Assembly (NCBI GenBank): GCA_002348225.1
Contig: DEAP01000036.1
Location: forward strand, 14,999 to 54,410
Origin: Dehalococcoidia bacterium UBA2979
Lineage (GTDB): Bacteria > Chloroflexota > Dehalococcoidia > UBA2979
Length of the DNA: 39,412 nucleotides
Direction of reading: 5' to 3'
The notes beneath the pieces were generated by a model that saw only the letters and a list, made by a program, of their open reading frames with translations, was not told where the DNA came from and did no database searches. How positions within the stretch are numbered: position 1 is the first letter of the stretch; each line of letters begins with the position of its first letter. This document shows, piece after piece, positions 1 to 7,591 of the stretch. The translations under genes and the position numbers were made by a program.

Positions 1-377
1 ACAGTCTCGACGTAGGGCACAACGCGAAAGCAGCTTTAATCGTGAGGGGATTAGCTGAGATTAGCCGATTGGGAGAAGCATATGGTGCCGATCCGCTGAC
101 CTTTAGAGGCCTTTCCGGAGTGGGAGACCTCATGGCAACAGCCTATAGTCCTCTTTCTCGAAACCGACGATTTGGTGAGAAAGTTGGTTCAGGTCTTTCT
201 GCTGAGACTGCATTGGAAGAAATCGGTGAGACCGTCGAAGGCCTTGCTGCGCTTAACTCTGCCCGCTCATTGGCGAATGAAAAACATATAAGTATGCCGA
301 TTTGCGCAGAACTTGAAGCTGTACTAGATCAAAATAAGAAGCCAATAGACGCCCTGCATACCCTTATGAACAGATGA
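1..377 (+). CDS. gpsA: Glycerol-3-phosphate dehydrogenase [NAD(P)+], C-terminal part (cut by window start)
   Basis: This is the C-terminal domain of the cytosolic enzyme that reduces dihydroxyacetone phosphate to sn-glycerol-3-phosphate for phospholipid synthesis. The frame is open from base 3 to the TGA at 375-377. It begins with a GHNAKAALIVRGLAEISRLG stretch, which matches the family's GxNxKAALITRGLxEMxRLG helix, and continues with the GLSGVGDLMATAYSPLSRNRRFG segment that contacts the substrate. The N-terminal Rossmann half lies outside the window, so the gene is partial and not broken. A GTG at 42 is internal and not a start. The next gene follows after 46 bp on the same strand. The family call is confident; the exact cofactor preference cannot be seen from this part. 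Confidence 0.95.
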   Translation, partial: SLDVGHNAKAALIVRGLAEISRLGEAYGADPLTFRGLSGVGDLMATAYSPLSRNRRFGEKVGSGLSAETALEEIGETVEGLAALNSARSLANEKHISMPICAELEAVLDQNKKPIDALHTLMNR

Positions 378-423
378 CTCCAGAAACACTACGGTAAAAT
401 ACGACTAGGAGGCGACTTAGGGC

Positions 424-1446
424 ATGCGACGACTTGAATCTACTAATGGCGAAACTGACCAGGCATATGGACTAGAACCAATTTTGGATGATAGCAGCGA
501 GACTGTTTCTTTCGATGAAATAGTTACTCATATACGTGATGATGTTGATCTTCAACCATCGATCCTTGAGGCATTGTCGAAATCAAATGTTGAGATATTG
601 AAATCACTTCTTGTGCTTTGGGAAGAGATTCCAATCGAGCGACTAAGAGCTGTTCTGGAGAACCTTGTCATATTGACTCGAAGCGATCGAACCTCTGATT
701 TTCGGGCGATCTTCATATCAACACTTAGGAATAAAGACATTCCGGTGCGTATTTTTTCTATCCGTGGCTTAGTTGAGGAAGAGCAGCCGGAAATTCTACA
801 TCTATTTTTAGATCGTCTGCGGGATGAAGTTTCGGACTTGGTCAAAGTAGAACTGGCGGAAGCTCTCGGAAATTGGGTAGTGGCAGCGGAGCTTGGTGTT
901 TTGTCCACCGAAAACGGAGAAATGTTAGTCACCGCGTTGCGGGAGACAATTGAGGATATCGAGGCGGATGATGCAGTGAGGGGCCGAGCATTGGAATCTC
1001 TTGGTGCTCTCAGCGGAGAGCTGATTTCGGAATTGATTACGGAACAATACGAGCTTGGAGGAAATGAACTTAGACTAGGTGCGCTTCGTGCAATGGGCCG
1101 AAGTGCTTCCCCGACTTGGCTTGATCTTCTAGTGTTCCACTTCGATGATGAGGATGTGAACGTACGAGAGGCCGCAGCAGAAGCCTCAGGAGGCTTAGTA
1201 ACCGACGGTGCCATCGAACCGCTTACGATGCTCCTGGAAGAAGACGGAGAATTATCAGTGAGGGTCGCGGCTATAAATGCGTTAGCTGAGATAGGTTCAG
1301 CCGATGCAGAGAGAGTACTTGAAAGAATATTTCAGGACGGACGTGACCCATCCATATCTCAACCACTCGAAAATGCTCTCAATTCACTGCAAATGAACGT
1401 CGATAGTATTTTTGGTATGGATGAGTCAACAGACGAGAAATTTTGA
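424..1446 (+). CDS. HEAT/armadillo-like repeat protein
   Basis: A 340-aa acidic, soluble, all-helical protein with no signal peptide or membrane segment. From about residue 100 to 320 it shows degenerate HEAT (PBS-lyase type) repeats with alternating hydrophobic helices, for example around DEDVNVREAAAEASGGL and LSVRVAAINALAEIGSADA. Such solenoids are usually protein-interaction scaffolds, and no catalytic residues are recognisable. The ATG at 424 follows an AGGAGG motif at 407-412, an unusually strong ribosome binding site for this window. It sits between gpsA and a Nudix gene on the same strand, probably in one operon. The specific function is unknown. A 220-aa reverse-strand reading frame inside it is a shadow. 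Confidence 0.8.
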   Translation: MRRLESTNGETDQAYGLEPILDDSSETVSFDEIVTHIRDDVDLQPSILEALSKSNVEILKSLLVLWEEIPIERLRAVLENLVILTRSDRTSDFRAIFISTLRNKDIPVRIFSIRGLVEEEQPEILHLFLDRLRDEVSDLVKVELAEALGNWVVAAELGVLSTENGEMLVTALRETIEDIEADDAVRGRALESLGALSGELISELITEQYELGGNELRLGALRAMGRSASPTWLDLLVFHFDDEDVNVREAAAEASGGLVTDGAIEPLTMLLEEDGELSVRVAAINALAEIGSADAERVLERIFQDGRDPSISQPLENALNSLQMNVDSIFGMDESTDEKF

Positions 1447-1467
1447 GAGCTGCGTTAGTTGTTAGAT

Positions 1468-1899
1468 ATGCAAGACGTAATCCAGGCAGCAGGAGGTGTC
1501 GTTTGGCGGGATACCGGTGGGTCTATTGATGTAGTCCTCTGTTCTCGATATCAAAAGGACTCGAGCGATTTGTTTGTTCTTCCCAAGGGTCATGTGGAGC
1601 TCGGCGAGAGCATAGAAGATGCTGCCGTGCGGGAAGTCAAGGAAGAAACAGGCTTGGCCGTGAGAATCGGAAGTGCGGCTCTACCAAACATTCGATATAA
1701 CGTTCGGTCAAGAGAGAACAACAAATCAAGTCCCAAAGTAGTCTACTTTTATCTAATGACAGAAATTGGTGGAAACTTTCTGAATCATGACGAAGAATTT
1801 GATGAGGTTGGTTGGTTCCCGATCGCTGAAGCTGAAAAATTATTGACATACGATAACCATCGTGAAGTCTTAGCTGCCGCAATCGAAATTCTCAGCTGA
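1468..1899 (+). CDS. Nudix hydrolase
   Basis: A 143-aa cytosolic Nudix-fold pyrophosphohydrolase. The complete Nudix box (G-x5-E-x7-REVKEETG) lies at residues 41-63 and would bind the catalytic Mg2+. The fold then continues into a typical W-F/W-P strand (EVGWFPIAEAEKLL). Nudix enzymes cleave nucleoside diphosphates linked to another moiety. The lack of any extra domain and the early AAGGVVWR strand resemble the MutT/Ap4A-hydrolase-like groups, but the substrate cannot be fixed from sequence. I prefer the ATG at 1468 over a TTG three codons upstream. The gene starts 21 bp after the HEAT-repeat gene and is probably co-transcribed with it. Confidence 0.9.
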   Translation: MQDVIQAAGGVVWRDTGGSIDVVLCSRYQKDSSDLFVLPKGHVELGESIEDAAVREVKEETGLAVRIGSAALPNIRYNVRSRENNKSSPKVVYFYLMTEIGGNFLNHDEEFDEVGWFPIAEAEKLLTYDNHREVLAAAIEILS

Positions 1900-1948
1900 A
1901 ATGTTCAGATAATGTAAACTACGTTACTGGATTGAAATCGAGGATGAC

Positions 1949-2509
1949 GTGTTGAACAAAGCAGTTCGATCTCAAGATGTTTTTTTAGCTGAAGGTGATC
2001 TTGTACGACTTAGAGATAAACGTATAGATGATGCCGAAAATGACTTTTCGTGGAAATCGGACCCAGAATTGGCGGCTTTTGATGGTGCGATGCCTTATCA
2101 GGGTACGATAAAAAATTTTCGAGATAATGTTTCTCGAGATCTGCGTGAGCGTACGATCTACAGAAAAACTTTTTCCGTGGAAGACAATGAGTCGGGGAGC
2201 CATATAGGGAATGTGATGTATTACGGATACGATCCCTTACGTCGCGAGGCTGAGATTGGTATTACGATTGGCAATAAGAAATTTTGGGGACGAGGGTATG
2301 GGCGAGAGATAATGTCCCTAATGCTGACGGTGATGCAGAGTAGGCTGGCACTTTCCAAAGTATATTTGCACACGTTGTCATGGAACGTGAGAGCTCAGGG
2401 GGCTTTTAAGGCTGCCGGATTTCAGAAGGTTGGTGAGGTCGTGAGAGGCGGTCAGACTTATCATCGGATGGAGGTAAAACTACCTCGCTCGGCTGATTCT
2501 TTGGACTAG
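1949..2509 (+). CDS. GNAT family N-acetyltransferase (RimJ/RimL type)
   Basis: A 186-aa acetyltransferase of the GNAT superfamily. It has the acetyl-CoA pyrophosphate-binding turn around KKFWGRGYGREIM (about residues 108-120), and the downstream helix and strand LSWNVRAQGAFKAAGFQKVGEVVRGG that is characteristic of RimJ/RimL-like N-acetyltransferases acting on ribosomal proteins, antibiotics or small molecules. The start is GTG at 1949, supported by GAGGAT just upstream; a TTG is the next codon, so the exact start is uncertain by one residue. It is the last gene of this plus-strand group and is followed after 13 bp by a perfect inverted repeat that separates it from a convergent SDR gene. The substrate is unknown. 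Confidence 0.88.
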   Translation: MLNKAVRSQDVFLAEGDLVRLRDKRIDDAENDFSWKSDPELAAFDGAMPYQGTIKNFRDNVSRDLRERTIYRKTFSVEDNESGSHIGNVMYYGYDPLRREAEIGITIGNKKFWGRGYGREIMSLMLTVMQSRLALSKVYLHTLSWNVRAQGAFKAAGFQKVGEVVRGGQTYHRMEVKLPRSADSLD

Positions 2510-2522
2510 TCAGAGTTAGTCG

Positions 2523-2568
2523 CTTTAGTAACAGCGCTGAGATGATCGTCTCAGCGCTGTTACTAAAG
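2523..2568. terminator. Perfect 20-bp inverted repeat between convergent genes (probable bidirectional terminator)
   Basis: The left arm at 2523-2542 (starts CTTTAGTAAC) and the right arm at 2549-2568 (ends GTTACTAAAG) are perfectly complementary over 20 bp with a 6-nt loop at 2543-2548. It lies in the 66-bp gap between the GNAT gene (+) and the SDR gene (-), so it could stop transcription from both sides. There is no clear U-run on either side, so it is not a textbook intrinsic terminator. Confidence 0.7.
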
Positions 2569-2575
2569 GGTTTGA

Positions 2576-3526
2576 TTAAACGGGTCTACCTGGAACACTA
2601 AGGTCAGCCGGTGGTGGCGCGGGATTCCTTAGGCCAGACATAAGTTGCGAAGGTACTAGGGCCTGAAGCTCATCAAGCTCCCACATACCAGCCTTGTTGA
2701 TCGAGCGATAGGGAACCTCATCAGAAGAGAGCGAGACCTGGCCACCCGAGACATTGAAACATTTCCCATTAACGTTCCATGCTTGATCCGTGAGGAGATA
2801 GGCAACCATGGGAGCGACATAGGACGCGTCACGCAACTGGTTTACAATGCTTTCTGCACGCTCTTGTCCTTGAATTCCTGAACTGGTCCTGAGGCTTCTT
2901 GCGGCATCAGGCACTGTCGCAGTCATACGGGTAGCCGCTCCTGGACAAATCGCATTCGCAGTGACCCCATATCGGCCGAGGTCTCGGGCGGCACAACGAA
3001 TGCCCCCCGTTATTCCGGCTTTTGCAGCGCCGTAGTTAGCTTGCCCGGTATTTCCATTCATCCCGGATCCTGATGAAAATCCAACAATTCGTCCAAATCT
3101 TTGTTGTCTGAACAATATAGATGCAGGTTTGACAACATTAAACAGACCAGTGAGGTGAACCGCGACTACATCATCCCATTCTTCCTCAGTCATATTGAAT
3201 ACCATGCGGTCGCGTAGGATGCCGGCCACGTGTACGACACCGTCTATACGACCGAATTCATCTACGCACTGGGTGATCATGCTCTCTCCGCCGTCAGCGG
3301 TTGCAACTGAATCAAAATTCGCACTGGCTGAACCGCCCGCATCTCGTATTTCCTGAGCAATTTGTTCTGCCGGGGCACTATCAGTTCCTGAACCATCAAC
3401 GTTCACTCCAGGGTCATTCACGATTACGTTCGCGCCCTGAGAACCAATCAGCTTTGCTACTTCCGCACCGATACCTCTACCGGATCCTGTAACAACAATG
3501 CTTCTACCTTCTAAAGCTGAAGTCAT
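2576..3526 (-). CDS. SDR-family 3-hydroxyacyl-CoA dehydrogenase-like protein (MFE-2/HSD17B4-type), paralogue 1
   Basis: A 316-aa short-chain dehydrogenase/reductase. It has the NAD-binding motif TGSGRGIG at 13-20, the VNDPGVNVDGSG segment, GILRDRMVFNMTEEEWDDVVAVHL, and the active-site Ser (151/152) with Y165-x3-K169. The VNDxG and AGILRDR blocks resemble the dehydrogenase domain of peroxisomal multifunctional enzyme type 2 (HSD17B4), which oxidises (3R)-hydroxyacyl-CoA with NAD+. It is a tandem paralogue of the next gene, 40 bp away. The usual NNAG motif reads HVAG here, which the neighbour has as NTAG, so its activity may differ. A tail of about 45 residues ends in NPAPPPADLSVPGRPV. The start has an AAAGGAA ribosome binding site. 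Confidence 0.88.
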   Translation of the reverse strand: MTSALEGRSIVVTGSGRGIGAEVAKLIGSQGANVIVNDPGVNVDGSGTDSAPAEQIAQEIRDAGGSASANFDSVATADGGESMITQCVDEFGRIDGVVHVAGILRDRMVFNMTEEEWDDVVAVHLTGLFNVVKPASILFRQQRFGRIVGFSSGSGMNGNTGQANYGAAKAGITGGIRCAARDLGRYGVTANAICPGAATRMTATVPDAARSLRTSSGIQGQERAESIVNQLRDASYVAPMVAYLLTDQAWNVNGKCFNVSGGQVSLSSDEVPYRSINKAGMWELDELQALVPSQLMSGLRNPAPPPADLSVPGRPV

Positions 3527-3566
3527 AATTTATTTCCTTTCAACGCTAGTCAAGTGATTCGAATAA

Positions 3567-4544
3567 TTATCCTAAGTCCCGAGGATCGATATCCCTGCCG
3601 GGGACCTCGATGTCATCTCGAGGTGGGGCTGGATTTTCCACGTTCTTCATCAGTACATTTTGTACTGCGTCATCGAGTTCGGGGAGTGTCCAATGGCCAG
3701 GCTTGAATACCGTGCGCTCAGCTACTGGGTATCTTGAGACAGAGATGGAACCTCCCGATACATTGAACACCCAACCGTTAATGTCCCAAGCGTCGTCCGA
3801 CGACAAGTAGGTGACCATAGGTGCTACAAACTCCGGATCCCTTAAACCTTCATAGGAACTCTCTTGCACAGGCTGTGCCGAGCCAGCACCCTGAATACCC
3901 GAACTTGCTCGTAGTTCACGAGCCGAGTCAGGCACAGTTTGTGTCATACGAGTTCCTGCCCCGGGGGCGATGATGTTACAGGTAACCCCGTATCGACCGA
4001 GGTCTTTGGCAACTACTCGTCCAAGCCCAGCGATGCCTGATTTCGCAGCACCATAGTTGAACTGGCCAGTATTGCCGATTGTTCCACTACTAGACGAGAA
4101 ATTTATTATTCGACCATATCTTTGCTGACGCATGAGAATTGAAGCCGGTTTAATGGTGGAAAAATGTCCTTTGAGGTGTACCGCGATGACGTCGTCCCAT
4201 TCCTCCTGAGTCATGTTGAACACCATCCGGTCGCGAAGGATCCCTGCGGTATTGACTAGGATGTCAATTTTTCCATATGCGTCGACAGCCTGCTTCACCA
4301 TGTTTTCTCCGCCCGCCATCTCAGCTACGGAATCGTAATTGGCTGAGGCTGTACCTCCCGCTGCAGCGATCTCGTCTACAACCTGATCTGCTGGACCAGC
4401 ATCATGGCCACTTCCGTCAACGTTTACCCCAGGATCATTAACAATGACTGATGCGCCTTCGGAAGCAAATTTCATGGCGATTCCTCGACCGATTCCGCGT
4501 CCTGAACCGGTAACAACCGCAACCTTTCCATCTAATATTCCCAT
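3567..4544 (-). CDS. SDR-family 3-hydroxyacyl-CoA dehydrogenase-like protein (MFE-2/HSD17B4-type), paralogue 2
   Basis: A 325-aa SDR with TGSGRGIG at 12-19, NTAG at 98-101, an SSSSG active-site serine stretch near 150-154, and Y164-x3-K168. Like its downstream paralogue it has the VNDPGVNVDGSG and AGILRDRMVFNMTQEEWDDVIAVHL blocks seen in HSD17B4-type (3R)-hydroxyacyl-CoA dehydrogenases. It shares the proline-rich C-terminal tail (NPAPPRDDIEVPGRD). The two proteins are identical at more than half of positions by eye, indicating tandem duplication followed by divergence. It follows the two MaoC genes in the same operon, so hydration and dehydrogenation of an acyl-CoA are encoded together. An AAGGGGAG ribosome binding site precedes the ATG. 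Confidence 0.9.
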   Translation of the reverse strand: MGILDGKVAVVTGSGRGIGRGIAMKFASEGASVIVNDPGVNVDGSGHDAGPADQVVDEIAAAGGTASANYDSVAEMAGGENMVKQAVDAYGKIDILVNTAGILRDRMVFNMTQEEWDDVIAVHLKGHFSTIKPASILMRQQRYGRIINFSSSSGTIGNTGQFNYGAAKSGIAGLGRVVAKDLGRYGVTCNIIAPGAGTRMTQTVPDSARELRASSGIQGAGSAQPVQESSYEGLRDPEFVAPMVTYLSSDDAWDINGWVFNVSGGSISVSRYPVAERTVFKPGHWTLPELDDAVQNVLMKNVENPAPPRDDIEVPGRDIDPRDLG

Positions 4545-4598
4545 ATTTCTCTCCCCTTATCACATTCGATTAAGTTCTCTTTATAGTCAGATAAGTCC

Positions 4599-5030
4599 TT
4601 ATGATCTGACCGGCAGGGCAACCCGCGCAGTCCCAGGCGTTGTTTTCCTTCCATCTGGATTCTCCGTCCAGACTTCCACATCAACAAGATGTCGATCACC
4701 TTCAGTATATTTGGAAGTGACGGTTCCGCTCACAGACATATTTTCAGCGGGGTAGTCCATTCCTCTGTAGGAACATCCAAATTTTTCAATCCGACCATCT
4801 GGAGCTGCCCAGTCATGCAACAGCCTTCCCAAGAATGCCTGTTTTAGCGCCCCATGGACGATAATGTTGTCTAACCCAGTATTTTTAGCAAACGGTATAT
4901 CATAGTGAATCTGATAAAAGTCACCCGAGGCTCCCGCCCACACAACTAACTGCTGCGTACTACAATCCGGACTGATAATTGGAAGCGAGTCTCCCTCATT
5001 AATATCATCCCAAAATACTTGTTCACTCAT
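4599..5030 (-). CDS. MaoC-like (R)-specific enoyl-CoA hydratase, hydratase-active subunit
   Basis: A 143-aa single hot-dog protein. The MaoC hydratase-2 motif is visible as GASGDFYQIHYDIPFAKNTG, with the catalytic Asp and His of the D-x4-H element, followed by NIIVHGALKQAFLGRLL. Such proteins add water to trans-2-enoyl-CoA to give (3R)-hydroxyacyl-CoA, the substrate of HSD17B4-like SDRs. The gene lies 41 bp downstream of a second MaoC-like gene that seems to lack this motif. The pair resembles heterodimeric MaoC enzymes such as ChsH1/ChsH2 of actinobacterial steroid catabolism. An AGGAGAC ribosome binding site precedes the ATG. The acyl-CoA substrate is not determined by sequence. Confidence 0.87.
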   Translation of the reverse strand: MSEQVFWDDINEGDSLPIISPDCSTQQLVVWAGASGDFYQIHYDIPFAKNTGLDNIIVHGALKQAFLGRLLHDWAAPDGRIEKFGCSYRGMDYPAENMSVSGTVTSKYTEGDRHLVDVEVWTENPDGRKTTPGTARVALPVRS

Positions 5031-5071
5031 TTTTAGTCTCCTAACGTATGTGAAATATTCTTCTTGTTTTG

Positions 5072-5548
5072 CTAGTAGTTGATCATATTCGAGGATCCTT
5101 TTGCCACAACTTTCCCATCAGATTTCCTTCGGAAAGTTGTTTCACGCCATGTGATTAGCATTGGTCCGACCGAACCCTCGCGTTCTTGGAATTCGGTAAT
5201 GTGACTACTGGAAGTGATTACATCTCCAGCAACAATTGAATCGTAATATTCGTAAGTGGTTCCCCCATTTAGTATCCGCTTATATGGGATATTCAGTCCA
5301 CCGGGGGGGGCACTTGCACGTTCCGCATCTGCTGGCTTGTAAACGGTTGTTCCTAGGAAGCCGGGAGGAGCCACGATCGACTTATATCCACGAGCTTTGG
5401 CTACTTCTTCATCGTAGAATATTAGGTCAGTGTGCCCAGCGGCTCGAGCAAACAGCCGGCAACCAGTTGTGGTTACTTCTGCTTCACTCTCAGGTCCGTC
5501 GACACCAATTAAGGATTTCAGTTCATCCGTAATTATTGATTCAGCCAT
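5072..5548 (-). CDS. MaoC-like N-terminal hot-dog protein (partner subunit of hydratase)
   Basis: A 158-aa hot-dog protein of the MaoC_dehydratas_N (FAS1_DH region) type. It opens with LKSLIGVDGPESEAEVTTTGCRLFARAAGHTDLIFYDEEVAKARGYKSIVAPPGFLGT, the usual substrate-binding half that lacks the catalytic D-x4-H. In two-gene systems this half pairs with a catalytic MaoC subunit, here the next gene downstream. It is the first gene of the minus-strand operon running to 2576, and has a plausible sigma70-type promoter at 5577-5606 and an AGGGGG ribosome binding site. A heterodimer role is inferred from gene pairing and domain halves. Confidence 0.85.
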   Translation of the reverse strand: MAESIITDELKSLIGVDGPESEAEVTTTGCRLFARAAGHTDLIFYDEEVAKARGYKSIVAPPGFLGTTVYKPADAERASAPPGGLNIPYKRILNGGTTYEYYDSIVAGDVITSSSHITEFQEREGSVGPMLITWRETTFRRKSDGKVVAKGSSNMINY

Positions 5549-5576
5549 TTGTACCCCCTACATGGTCTGCAACCGC

Positions 5577-5606
5577 ATCCTAATTCCGATGAGGGGTTCG
5601 GGTCAA
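5577..5606 (-). promoter_or_regulatory. Promoter of the MaoC-MaoC-SDR-SDR operon
   Basis: On the minus strand, TTGACC (5601-5606) and TAGGAT (5577-5582) are separated by 18 bp, a good match to a housekeeping -35/-10 pair. Transcription would start near 5570, leaving a leader of about 20 nt with the AGGGGG ribosome binding site before the ATG at 5548. Confidence 0.55.
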
Positions 5607-5619
5607 GGCTTGATTTAAC

Positions 5620-5638
5620 AAAAAAGCAGATCGAGCTT
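5620..5638 (-). terminator. Weak intrinsic terminator after the PHP gene
   Basis: Read on the minus strand, AAGC at 5638-5635 and GCTT at 5627-5624 can pair around a 7-nt loop and are followed by a run of T residues (5625-5620). The stem is only 4 bp, so this is tentative. Confidence 0.3.
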
Positions 5639-5655
5639 GGCGTTTCGTAGGGAGC

Positions 5656-6468
5656 TTATTTGTTGTTGATCGATTGAATAGCTTTCACACTGTTCTCAGC
5701 CAGCACGATCCGTTCTGCAGCTTGTTGTTCTGGATCAGTGGAAAGCAGAGAACGTTGCAGGGCTAAATCACTAAATTCTCTGGAGAGATCTTGAGGAACC
5801 TCCCAGTACTTTTCATTCTTTGTGACTTGACCTTTGGTGACATCAAGAGGCCAATATCGACCATTTCGAAGGGCATCGATCAGATCAGCCTCGGACCGAA
5901 TATCGGCATCGAAGTAGGTTGCACATTTTCCTATATCCTCCACAGCGTGAGAGTCGGTACCAGCTGTCCCTGGGAGCGCAAGGCGATCTCGAAGGATTTG
6001 AGCGAATTGATTCTCATTGATTTTGCCTCTGCCATTCAGGACTTCCAGACCATGGACATAGTTCAAGGCATCATTCCGTTCTGAACGCTCAAATGCGTTC
6101 ACCCATTCTTTCTCGCTTTCCCAATTCCAAGGATGCTGGCGCCTATAGGGATGCGCCTGAAACATAATTCCGCCTGATTCATCTACGTGACCCGCAAGCT
6201 CACTCACTCTATGCATACCGAACACATACTTGTGCATGCCGTAGACCAAGATATGTCCTTCTTCGGTATTTATTTCCATCCCGGCCAACACTATGAAGTT
6301 ATGTCGTTTTGACAGAGCCTTTACTTCCTCTGCATCCCAACTGGCATCATGCTCAGAAAGGACGATAGCATCTAGTCCTGACTGTTTGCTGCGTTCTACC
6401 AACTCATCTGGTTCCAGAAAAGAATCCCAGGACAAGGGCGACGTGTGGGTATGTAGGTCGATTAGCAT
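5656..6468 (-). CDS. PHP-domain metal-dependent phosphoesterase
   Basis: A 270-aa cytosolic protein with the full set of PHP metal ligands in order: DLHTHT at the N-terminus, SEHD near residue 39, GMEIN, AHPYR, and GTDSHA near 170. The PHP fold holds a trinuclear metal site and hydrolyses phosphoesters; stand-alone members include histidinol-phosphatase-like enzymes and YciV/TrpH 3',5'-nucleotide phosphatases. The substrate is unclear. The ATG at 6468 has no Shine-Dalgarno sequence. A TAATCT box lies 6 nt upstream, suggesting a leaderless transcript. The gene sits alone between the MaoC operon promoter and phyH-like gene, both on the same strand. Confidence 0.85.
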   Translation of the reverse strand: MLIDLHTHTSPLSWDSFLEPDELVERSKQSGLDAIVLSEHDASWDAEEVKALSKRHNFIVLAGMEINTEEGHILVYGMHKYVFGMHRVSELAGHVDESGGIMFQAHPYRRQHPWNWESEKEWVNAFERSERNDALNYVHGLEVLNGRGKINENQFAQILRDRLALPGTAGTDSHAVEDIGKCATYFDADIRSEADLIDALRNGRYWPLDVTKGQVTKNEKYWEVPQDLSREFSDLALQRSLLSTDPEQQAAERIVLAENSVKAIQSINNK

Positions 6469-6474
6469 TAGAGC

Positions 6475-6480
6475 AGATTA
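6475..6480 (-). promoter_or_regulatory. -10 box for a candidate leaderless PHP-gene mRNA
   Basis: TAATCT lies exactly 6 nt before the ATG of the PHP gene, overlapping a TGATAAT stretch. That spacing puts the expected transcription start on the A of the ATG. No ribosome binding site is present between box and start. Confidence 0.45.
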
Positions 6481-6529
6481 TCACTACTCTGCTTAAGGTC
6501 CTGAACGTCGAAATACTGAGTCTCGAGGA

Positions 6530-7492
6530 CTAGGCACAAAGAATGTGTTCAGGATCCCAGCGGTTATACGACGGATCTTCCTCATTCGCAAGTCGATTTC
6601 GAGTCGCTTCCCACATGTGCGCCCATTCTGTAGCATCCCTTAATTCGGTTGACGGATCTGAACGGCTACGTGCGATGAATTCAGGGAAATTATTTCTGCC
6701 TGTAGGCTGGCCGACAGGTTGATATCTTAGGTCAAATGACCAACGGATTCTGGAACTCATGTTTGGAAGTGCGCTATGAATTGTTTTCTTGTTCAGGAGT
6801 AGTATGTCGCCTTTTTTAAGTGGGATCGCTCGTGCAGTTTCGCTAGCGAGTAGTGCCCCGGGTATTTGTACTCCCTGTGCACCCGGACAATGGGTCATTA
6901 CTTCTCCAGTGTGGCTTCCAGGCAATACCTGCAGACATCCATTTTCTTCATCGGTGTCCATAAGCGGGAACCAGACCGTGAGCATATCTGTTTGATCGGC
7001 CTCCTCAGTTACGACGCCTAGATCTTGGTGCCAGGGCGTCGCTCCGTACATGACGTTCCCCTCAGAGTCTCGCGGAGCCCTGCTTTCGGGGATCTTCACT
7101 CGGACGTGTTGCACAGGATTGGATGCGATTTCCGTGCCTACGATGGATTGAACAATATCCAATAAGTCTGGATTGACCAGGGCATTAAAAACAGCTGGCC
7201 CAGCCCAGAAAGGTGTGTCTTTGGTGATTCCTTTTTGCGGGAGAGAAAAATCAAAGAACTGATTATGTATCTGCTTACTCTCTTCATAGATTGAGGTAAC
7301 CCGTTCACCAAATTCAAGAGATTCATATGTTGAAGTAATCGTCCCCTGCTTGAATAGAATATTTGCCAGGTTATCGAGTACTCCTTCGTATTCTTTAATT
7401 ATTGGATCGATCACTTCTTGCGGATCAAATGCGTTACTTCTGGCGAGATAGCCGTAGTCTTCAAAGTGTTTAATTTCTTCACTGGATAACAT
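6530..7492 (-). CDS. Phytanoyl-CoA dioxygenase family protein (Fe(II)/2-oxoglutarate oxygenase)
   Basis: A 320-aa PhyH-type double-stranded beta-helix oxygenase. The iron ligands are visible as WHQD (H155, D157) and the distal H239 in NKKTIHSALPN, followed by an Arg (R248 or R250) that would bind 2-oxoglutarate. GCLQVLPGSHTGEV is the conserved loop of the family. PhyH enzymes hydroxylate alkyl or acyl groups, classically at the alpha carbon of branched acyl-CoA; many bacterial members act on other small molecules. An in-frame GTG at 7567 would place the start inside the terminator hairpin, so I chose ATG 7492, which has GAAGGTG upstream. It lies between the thiolase/DUF35 pair and the PHP gene. 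Confidence 0.9.
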   Translation of the reverse strand: MLSSEEIKHFEDYGYLARSNAFDPQEVIDPIIKEYEGVLDNLANILFKQGTITSTYESLEFGERVTSIYEESKQIHNQFFDFSLPQKGITKDTPFWAGPAVFNALVNPDLLDIVQSIVGTEIASNPVQHVRVKIPESRAPRDSEGNVMYGATPWHQDLGVVTEEADQTDMLTVWFPLMDTDEENGCLQVLPGSHTGEVMTHCPGAQGVQIPGALLASETARAIPLKKGDILLLNKKTIHSALPNMSSRIRWSFDLRYQPVGQPTGRNNFPEFIARSRSDPSTELRDATEWAHMWEATRNRLANEEDPSYNRWDPEHILCA

Positions 7493-7542
7493 TAGGCAAA
7501 CACCTTCCGTAACAATATCTGAACAACCGAAGTGTATTGAAC

Positions 7543-7577
7543 AAAAAAAAGGGGTGTCAACTGACACCCCTTTTTTT
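7543..7577. terminator. Bidirectional intrinsic terminator
   Basis: GGGGTGTCA (7551-7559) and TGACACCCC (7562-7570) form a 9-bp inverted repeat flanked by eight A residues (7543-7550) and seven T residues (7571-7577), so the structure is a hairpin plus U-run in both directions. It ends the DUF35-thiolase transcript 15 nt after the thiolase stop codon. Confidence 0.9.
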
Positions 7578-7591
7578 GATACGTAGAATTT

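Noticed and set aside
552..1214. 220-aa reverse-strand reading frame inside the HEAT-repeat gene
   Set aside because: Serine- and arginine-rich, low-complexity translation with no family resemblance; it is the antisense shadow of a clear plus-strand gene.
7493..7567. GTG start at 7567 extending the PhyH protein by 25 residues
   Set aside because: The extension would begin within the intrinsic terminator hairpin and has no ribosome binding site; ATG 7492 matches the family N-terminus.
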